This document shows positions 58,868 through 64,000 of a DNA stretch of 64,000 nt, one piece after another. A model generated the notes under the pieces. That model had not been told where the DNA came from. It searched no databases and was given only the letters and a program-made list of their open reading frames with translations. Position 1 is the first letter of the stretch. Each line of letters begins with the position of its first letter. The position numbers and the translations under genes were made by a program. The DNA lies in NCBI GenBank assembly GCA_022453515.1, contig JAJNNY010000002.1:1116001-1180000 (forward strand), read 5' to 3'. Source of the stretch: Astrocystis sublimbata. Lineage: Eukaryota; Ascomycota; Sordariomycetes; Xylariales; Xylariaceae.

Positions 58868-60574
58868 ATGATGCCATATCAATACAGTAACCAAGGCCAG
58901 GGCATAATCCTGCCAGGTTCATCTCCTGGACCCGGTTGGAACTATGCTGGTCAATACCCAGTCGCAACACCTTTGACTTCATCGAAAAGACCGGTCGAAG
59001 ACGACGATGATATCCAATTCGTCTCGGAGAAGCCTGTGAAGAGACGTAGAGGCAGTGAGAAGCAGCCTCTGCCAAACTCGCTCCAGCATCCCATGGTGCC
59101 TCTCGCTCCCAATGTTGCCATTGGCAATGCTGCTACTTTCATTAACCATGTTCCAATACCACCCACGACAGCCTCACAAATGCCTGGTGGCGACCCAAAG
59201 GACACAGAAAGACGATTGAGCACGGGCATGGTTGGTCTGCCATCTGATATACAGACAATGGAACTCGCATACGGCTTGAGGGGGGTATCTATGCCAGTAT
59301 TGGAGAAATTCGTTCTCAACCAACCCCCTCGCAGATCTCGACTTCCCAGTACTCCCCAGCTCTCACCAAAACAACTCCCACCAATGATCATTCAGAAAGC
59401 TCTTGATACACATCCTGGACAACGCCCACCAGAGGCAGGGGTATACGGGGTTGTAGCAGCCTCGAACAACTCAATGCCCTGCCAAACCTCTCGTCATGCC
59501 ACACCCTATCAAGTCGAGAAGCCGGCAATGGCATCAGAGCAAGAGAAGGCTATAGTTCCAGCTGATCAAACATCACTGACGATGGCGCCCAGTATTTCGT
59601 ACAATCATGGTGCGCCGGTGTACTCTGGTAGTGGCAGCAAAGAAAGCTTCAATTTTACTCAGATGCCCCTAACTCCACCTACTCCTGGTCTGCCCTACCC
59701 TGGACTTCCTCGAGATATAGCACCAGGCAGTAGCCCGCGATCCATCGAGGATCACCATCACCACACTTTCCCGGCTCACCCACAACATTCATGTCAAGGT
59801 TGTTCCCGACTAAGACATCAGGCCCAAGTCTCACGAATGCAGGGTATGCCTCTGGTTAATTCTGCTATCCCTCCCCAGTTCCTGCCACAGCTACAATACC
59901 ATGCACCTTACCCACATGTGCACCCGCAAATGCTACCCATGACAACGGGAAATATGCAACAGTATACCTCGAACTACACACCAATGATGTTGCCCATGAA
60001 TGGAAGCACTTTTGCACCTCTACCTTCTCAGCCGCTACCTCAGAATCTAGTACATTCGACTCTCCAGCCACAGCAACAGAAGGGAGGTGAAAAGGACGGC
60101 CAAGCCGATGAAACGCCTATACCAACAAAATCGCCCCAGATAAATCAACCCAAGAACACCACCGCAGACACAAGTACAGCCTCGAGTCCCACGAAACCAC
60201 CCACCTCTCTGATTCAACCCACATACCGCAAACCTTCACCCAACTTGATAGTTGACGTAGCGGAGACATGCCAAGAGAAATTTCCCTTCGAGGAGGTGGC
60301 AAAGAGACACAACGTACCGGTGGAGAAGGTGTTTGATGTTTTCGCTGCTATCATCCAGGTACCTCTCCTACGGTGTCCGACAGACCGTCGGAGAGCTGGA
60401 AAGCTAGGCACGGCACGCGTCAAGGAATACAACAAGGCGAAGAAGGACGTGCTGGATATCCGATCCAACGCAGGAGAAGCAAGTGATCAGGGGGCTAGGG
60501 TGGACCCGATGAACGTTGCGCAGAGACTGGGTCCGGTCGAGTTTCCGAAAGGATTCAAGTTGGGCGGCAAGTAA
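58868..60574 (+). CDS. Large disordered protein with conserved C-terminal HTH-like domain; function unknown
   Basis: A single exon of 568 aa. Residues 1-450 are Pro/Gln/Ser/His-rich with a probable basic nuclear signal K58-R-R-R at 58-61 and the acidic EDDDD patch before it, and have many PPTP/PQQ-type stretches. Residues about 455-568 differ: they start NLIVDVAETCQEKFPFEEVA and continue KRHNVPVEKVFDVFAAIIQ, a helix-turn-helix-like pattern, then LLRCPTDRRRAGKLG. This C-terminal block looks conserved in filamentous fungi (from memory, unconfirmed) and could bind DNA, suggesting a nuclear regulator. I do not recognise a named family. ATG at 58868 is preferred; the frame also opens at 58838. Confidence 0.6.
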   Translation: MMPYQYSNQGQGIILPGSSPGPGWNYAGQYPVATPLTSSKRPVEDDDDIQFVSEKPVKRRRGSEKQPLPNSLQHPMVPLAPNVAIGNAATFINHVPIPPTTASQMPGGDPKDTERRLSTGMVGLPSDIQTMELAYGLRGVSMPVLEKFVLNQPPRRSRLPSTPQLSPKQLPPMIIQKALDTHPGQRPPEAGVYGVVAASNNSMPCQTSRHATPYQVEKPAMASEQEKAIVPADQTSLTMAPSISYNHGAPVYSGSGSKESFNFTQMPLTPPTPGLPYPGLPRDIAPGSSPRSIEDHHHHTFPAHPQHSCQGCSRLRHQAQVSRMQGMPLVNSAIPPQFLPQLQYHAPYPHVHPQMLPMTTGNMQQYTSNYTPMMLPMNGSTFAPLPSQPLPQNLVHSTLQPQQQKGGEKDGQADETPIPTKSPQINQPKNTTADTSTASSPTKPPTSLIQPTYRKPSPNLIVDVAETCQEKFPFEEVAKRHNVPVEKVFDVFAAIIQVPLLRCPTDRRRAGKLGTARVKEYNKAKKDVLDIRSNAGEASDQGARVDPMNVAQRLGPVEFPKGFKLGGK

Positions 60575-60805
60575 TAGAAGGAGGCTCGGTTATGGACACA
60601 CAAAAGTAGACGACAAAAGGAGTATATTTTCATCTTTGGTATGAGCAATCTATCTACTTATTATTCGCTAGGTAAAGGGGGAGGGGATGGGCGTCTCAAT
60701 ATCAACATTTGCCGCACTTTGTAAAATTACAGTCGACTTGTGTGTAATAGCACTCTACCTCTTCCACTTTTCGATTGAGAACCTGTGCCTTTCTCGAGTT
60801 TCTCT
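60575..60805. other. Short convergent 3' region
   Basis: 231 bp between two convergent genes; it must hold both terminator/poly(A) regions. Nothing else is seen. Confidence 0.5.
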
Positions 60806-61900
60806 TTACTCGTCAGCAATCTTCTGCCAAATATCCAGATCCTCGTCATCACTCTCGTAGCCACTACTGCCACCTCGATCAACAGCTTTACCTTTCCTGT
60901 CAATTCTGTCAGCTTCAATCGGAGTGGAAGATCTCTGCACAGAAACCCCTTTCTTAGACCTTGTAAGACCCCGCGGTTTCAGCGTCTTGGGGGCTGCTGC
61001 TTGCGCGAAATCCGTTTCGTATCCCGAGGTTGGGTCGTATCCTCCCAGTGCGGCTCTTGTCTTAACAGATTCCGGCGATTGTCTGCGGGCTTCGCTCGAT
61101 AGCTGTGCTGTCCCTGTTCGCCGCATATCAGCACTGGCTTTATCCGATGAAACACTTCTTGAGGGGGAACCCTCCTTCTGCTTCTTTTCCAACGACATAG
61201 CCTCGTATTGCGACTTCACCTCGTCTACTTTTCGGCTGATTCTCTCTTTAGCTTCTCTGCTTTTAGCCCGTGTCTCCTCCTCCCTTTCCTTCTCTTTCTT
61301 TTTCTCCGCCTTTCTCTCGCCCTTCGCCTCCAGCTTCGCAATTGCCTTGTCCCTTTTCTCGCGCAGCTTCTCGACAATATAGGGATCGACTTCTTGCACC
61401 TCCTTCTTCACAGAAATCAGCGCATAGTGGCCGTTCATCAAAACATACTCTTTCGAATAGACATGCTGGCCGTCATCCGTCAGATAACTCCCATCACGTC
61501 TTCCGTCATCGGACCCGGAGTCTTCCTCACGATGAGGGCCCCACGAGCGCCCGATAATGCGCTCCTGGTCCGGACCTTTGTGTAGCGGGTCGCTTGGGGC
61601 CGCGCCGTACATCATGCGCTGGGCATCTATGATTCCTTCTTTCATGCTACGCGATAGCTCGCTACTGCGTTCGGCGAGTTTCTGCACGCGCGCCACGCTC
61701 TCGTCGTGGCCGAAGTGCTGCTTCAGCTCCTCGATGCGCGCCTGCTGCTTCTCCTTCTTGGTCTCGGGATCGCAGCGCGGACAGCCTTTGTCGAGAAACG
61801 TTGTCTCGCCGCTGGGGGTGGAACATTTCTTCCCGCAGGGAGAGCTGAATTGGCTCTCGGTGTGCCCGCATGAATACTCTGTCTTCGAACCTTGACACAT
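60806..61900 (-). CDS. Cys-rich N-terminal, coiled-coil protein; function unknown
   Basis: A single exon, 364 aa, read leftward. The first 43 residues have C2, C11, H13, C22, C26, C40 and C43 in a pattern (CGH, CGKKC, CPRC) like a small metal-binding module. The segment about 50-100 is helical. Residues 172-243 form a strongly charged helix (EKLREKRDKAIAKLEAKGER, then a lysine/glutamate run) that is probably coiled coil. The C-terminal third is Ser/Arg-rich and ends in an acidic motif (YESDDEDLDIWQKIADE). The block YVLMNGHYALISVKKEVQEVD at 153-173 may be a conserved element. I do not recognise the family; it looks like a filamentous-fungal protein of unknown role. The start MCQGSK has an unremarkable context. 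Confidence 0.6.
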   Translation of the reverse strand: MCQGSKTEYSCGHTESQFSSPCGKKCSTPSGETTFLDKGCPRCDPETKKEKQQARIEELKQHFGHDESVARVQKLAERSSELSRSMKEGIIDAQRMMYGAAPSDPLHKGPDQERIIGRSWGPHREEDSGSDDGRRDGSYLTDDGQHVYSKEYVLMNGHYALISVKKEVQEVDPYIVEKLREKRDKAIAKLEAKGERKAEKKKEKEREEETRAKSREAKERISRKVDEVKSQYEAMSLEKKQKEGSPSRSVSSDKASADMRRTGTAQLSSEARRQSPESVKTRAALGGYDPTSGYETDFAQAAAPKTLKPRGLTRSKKGVSVQRSSTPIEADRIDRKGKAVDRGGSSGYESDDEDLDIWQKIADE

Positions 61901-62719
61901 CTTCGCGGGTCTCCTTTTCTCTCTCTGTGTCTGGAAGATTGGAATCTCTTGGGTTGCTAGCTGTGATGGGTAAGGTATTTAGTGATCGAAAGCTTGCAGC
62001 ATCGATTTACTCGACGTGGATTTAGATTTTGATATTGTTTGATAGTCAATAATGTTGAATAAGTTATTTGACCTTAATCCAGCGCGTGCTATAAGGTATG
62101 TGAACAGCTTTGTAATTATATCGTATTGCCTCTGATTTATACAAGTCTTTATCAAGCATTGTTTCTTCATACAAAGAGGCTTCTCAACCACACAGGAAAA
62201 TAACAGTCGAATGAAAGGTTACAGGAAACAATCGATGTCCTCTCGAGTCATTGTCGCGAGGGTCGGAGTCTATAGCGAACAATCATACTGTATTGTTGTC
62301 TAATTGCTGGGATCTCAACTCAGTTGAATCGTTTAATCACTGGAGCTGCACTTCAACAGAGTGATTGTGTAGAGCTCGGCCATCTCTACGCAAGTAGTTT
62401 TGATTGTTTTAACCGCTAGAACACCCCAAGAACTGCACCTATCATTCCCAAGTCTCGATTAGGCTCAAGGGTAGGTACAATGAAAGATGGTTGCAGACCC
62501 TTGCCCCAGTCGCTTCCTTCAACAGCAGCAGCAGCTCCCGATCAACAATAGCCCCAACAACCCAGGACACGACCGAGATGCGGAACCTTTTGGCCGTTGT
62601 GAAGCCCAAGCCGAAATGGCCTCCGTGAGCAGACCAGAACTCACTGAAATGTAGCTCAAGGTAATAACAGAAGTTTTAGTAGGAACAAATTAATAATCGT
62701 TTGCAAGAAGCCGTCGAAG
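61901..62719. other. Spacer before the tRNA gene
   Basis: AT-rich (especially 61980-62180), with only a 70-codon minus-strand frame without motif. It should include the promoter of the Cys-rich protein gene on the left. Confidence 0.5.
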
Positions 62720-62791
62720 TCTCGATTGGTCTAGTGGTTAGGATACCTGCTTGTCACGCAGGTGGCCGGGGTTCGATTCCCCGATCGAGAG
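62720..62791 (+). tRNA. tRNA-Asp (anticodon GTC)
   Basis: 72 nt with no intron. The acceptor stem TCTCGAT (62720-62726) pairs with ATCGAGA (62784-62790), followed by discriminator G. The anticodon arm cctgc-ttGTCac-gcagg gives anticodon GTC, and the T arm contains GTTCGATTCC (B box). The D arm GGTCTAGTGGTTAGGAT carries the A-box. A T-run follows at 62798-62803 (ttttttgg), as expected for RNA polymerase III termination. Confidence 0.97.
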
Positions 62792-63267
62792 CATTAGATT
62801 TTTTGGAATTTTTCTAGGTCCGTTTCGCCTTTCACTATCTGTTTACTTCCTCGATTTCACAATCTTTACTTAACTCCGAGTAAAATCTCTTACGAACACC
62901 TTTAATTTATCTACTATTTTATAAAGGGCAATTAAAAAGCAAGGGAGATGTAGGCAGAAATAATTCACTAGAAGTTAAGGATGGAAAGAAGCATAGAACG
63001 CCAATGAGTAGTAGGAAACCTCCAATGTTACAGTTGATCATCAAGGCTTATGTTCATCCAAAGCAGCATTGCCTGTGATTCTTGAAGTATAAGGTTTTTT
63101 TTCTAGAAGGGTTCATTACATCTCGTCTCATGATCAGCTAGTCTACATATTACCTCCCAGATTATCCTTCAACATTGCCCGTGCTGTATGGTTGTTCATT
63201 AACGCCACCAGCAGCCTCATCGACGCCGATTTCCAAAGTGTTCCGTACCGAGTATATCTTTAATGGA
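62792..63267. other. Spacer between tRNA-Asp and TRP4
   Basis: AT-rich; contains the T-run that ends tRNA transcription and the 3' flank of TRP4. No gene is seen. Confidence 0.55.
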
Positions 63268-64000
63268 TCATATGGGCAACGTGTTCGTGACCTCGGCGAA
63301 AGCACTCCACTGCTTCCACGCCTCACCGCTTCGCATCGTCCATCGTGCCCTCCTAACTCCTTCCTTCCAGCGTCCGTTTCCAGGACCCCTTTCCGTGATA
63401 ACATTGCCATCGTCACCAGGGCCCATGTTGCTCGTTTCAGCTTCGCAAATACCCGAAGCCACTAACAGAGCCGCCGTATTCATGAGCACAAATTCAAGAA
63501 TGGGGTCGTCATCCGGCAGCTCATTTTGCAGGATCTTCCGTAGTATCTCCGCGTTTTCCTCCGGTTCTTTCCCGGGCGAAACGGTGCTGAGGGGGTGAGC
63601 GCTAAGTCCGAAGTCCTTGGGTTCGAGTATGAAATGTTCGACTTCGACGCCTTTGCCACCGTTCACTAGCTGCCAGCAGAACGTAGGTCCGGCGCACGAG
63701 ATCTCGTCGAGCTGTTCCTGGCCGCAGACTACCAACCCTTTCTTAGCGCCAGCGAGGCGCAAAGCCTCTGCGAAGACGGGGCCCAAGTCGTCGCGCGCAA
63801 CACCCAGCATGCGTGCTTCGATGGCGTCGTCGAGGGGGTTACTTAAGGGGCCCAGGAGGTTGAAGATGGTGCGCCACCCAAGCTCTTTGCGGATGGAGGC
63901 TACGTGGCGCATGCCCGGGTGGAAGACGGGGGCGAACAGGAATGCATAGTTGGTAGATCCATAGACGGTGTTAATGGTGTCGGGCGTGATGCGGGGAAGT
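63268..64000 (-). CDS. TRP4: Anthranilate phosphoribosyltransferase, 5' part beyond the window
   Basis: The last 243 codons are present, read leftward to the stop at 63270-63268, and the frame runs to the window edge. Visible family elements are FAPVFHPGMRHVASIRKELG, FNLLGPLSNP and the EISCAGPTFCWQL block with NGGKGVEVEHFILEPKDFG, then NAEILRKILQNELPDDDP and the ending SGEAWKQWSAFAEV. The N-terminal glycine-rich phosphoribosyl-diphosphate site lies outside. The enzyme transfers phosphoribose to anthranilate in tryptophan biosynthesis. The segment after EAETSNMGPGDDG appears to be an inserted loop. Confidence 0.92.
   Translation of the reverse strand, partial: LPRITPDTINTVYGSTNYAFLFAPVFHPGMRHVASIRKELGWRTIFNLLGPLSNPLDDAIEARMLGVARDDLGPVFAEALRLAGAKKGLVVCGQEQLDEISCAGPTFCWQLVNGGKGVEVEHFILEPKDFGLSAHPLSTVSPGKEPEENAEILRKILQNELPDDDPILEFVLMNTAALLVASGICEAETSNMGPGDDGNVITERGPGNGRWKEGVRRARWTMRSGEAWKQWSAFAEVTNTLPI

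Overview
The window looks like a contig from a filamentous ascomycete (Pezizomycotina, most likely Sordariomycetes; I cannot name the genus). The reasons are short spliceosomal introns (about 50-175 nt, GT-AG with one likely GC-AG), single-copy eukaryotic housekeeping genes whose closest resemblance is to filamentous-fungal orthologues, a nuclear tRNA-Asp, and families typical of filamentous fungi (GH76 mannanase-like protein, fungal rhodopsin-domain membrane protein). I find no operons, CRISPR arrays, integrases or intact transposons.

Layout. 1-4.7 kb is gene-poor. 4.7-6.1 kb (+) is a three-exon GH76 protein. 7.5-11.6 kb (+) is tubulin-folding cofactor D. 11.6-18.2 kb is a second gene-poor block. 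18.2-19.8 kb (+) is a rhodopsin-domain membrane protein. 21.9-22.8 kb (-) is RPB5, transcribed divergently from BFR1 at 24.0-25.6 kb (+). 25.8-33.3 kb is a long repeat-rich spacer carrying one conserved fungal gene (29.9-30.7 kb, -). 33.3-35.1 kb (+) is mitochondrial Obg GTPase MTG2, 36.6-39.3 kb (+) an eight-exon dynamin-type GTPase, 40.1-41.3 kb (+) a class II aldolase/adducin-domain protein, and 41.9-44.6 kb (+) the tRNA m5C methyltransferase NCL1/TRM4. NCL1 converges with mitochondrial ribosome-recycling factor MEF2 (45.2-47.9 kb, -). Then follow a 2OG-Fe(II) dioxygenase (48.6-49.8 kb, -), a probable broken membrane-protein gene (50.6-51.0 kb, -) and a hotdog thioesterase (51.7-52.3 kb, +). 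VPS17 (53.5-55.5 kb, +) converges with CSN6 (56.5-57.8 kb, -). Two uncharacterised proteins converge at 58.9-61.9 kb, followed by tRNA-Asp(GUC) at 62.7 kb and the 3' part of TRP4 running off the right edge (-).

The genes do not form an obvious pathway. They serve tubulin folding, transcription, mRNP/ER association, mitochondrial ribosome assembly and recycling, tRNA modification, endosomal retrieval, COP9 signalling and tryptophan synthesis. I see no metabolic gene cluster and no clear new multi-gene system. The most unusual signals are an open, repeat-bearing frame directly after the BFR1 stop codon; a dynamin gene with a 19-nt internal exon and a GC-AG intron; three conserved-looking proteins of unknown function; a dioxygenase with Lys where the RxS motif normally has Arg; and a TACC/GGTA motif scattered almost only through the spacers.

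All exon boundaries were assigned by eye from reading frame and splice consensus, not from RNA evidence.
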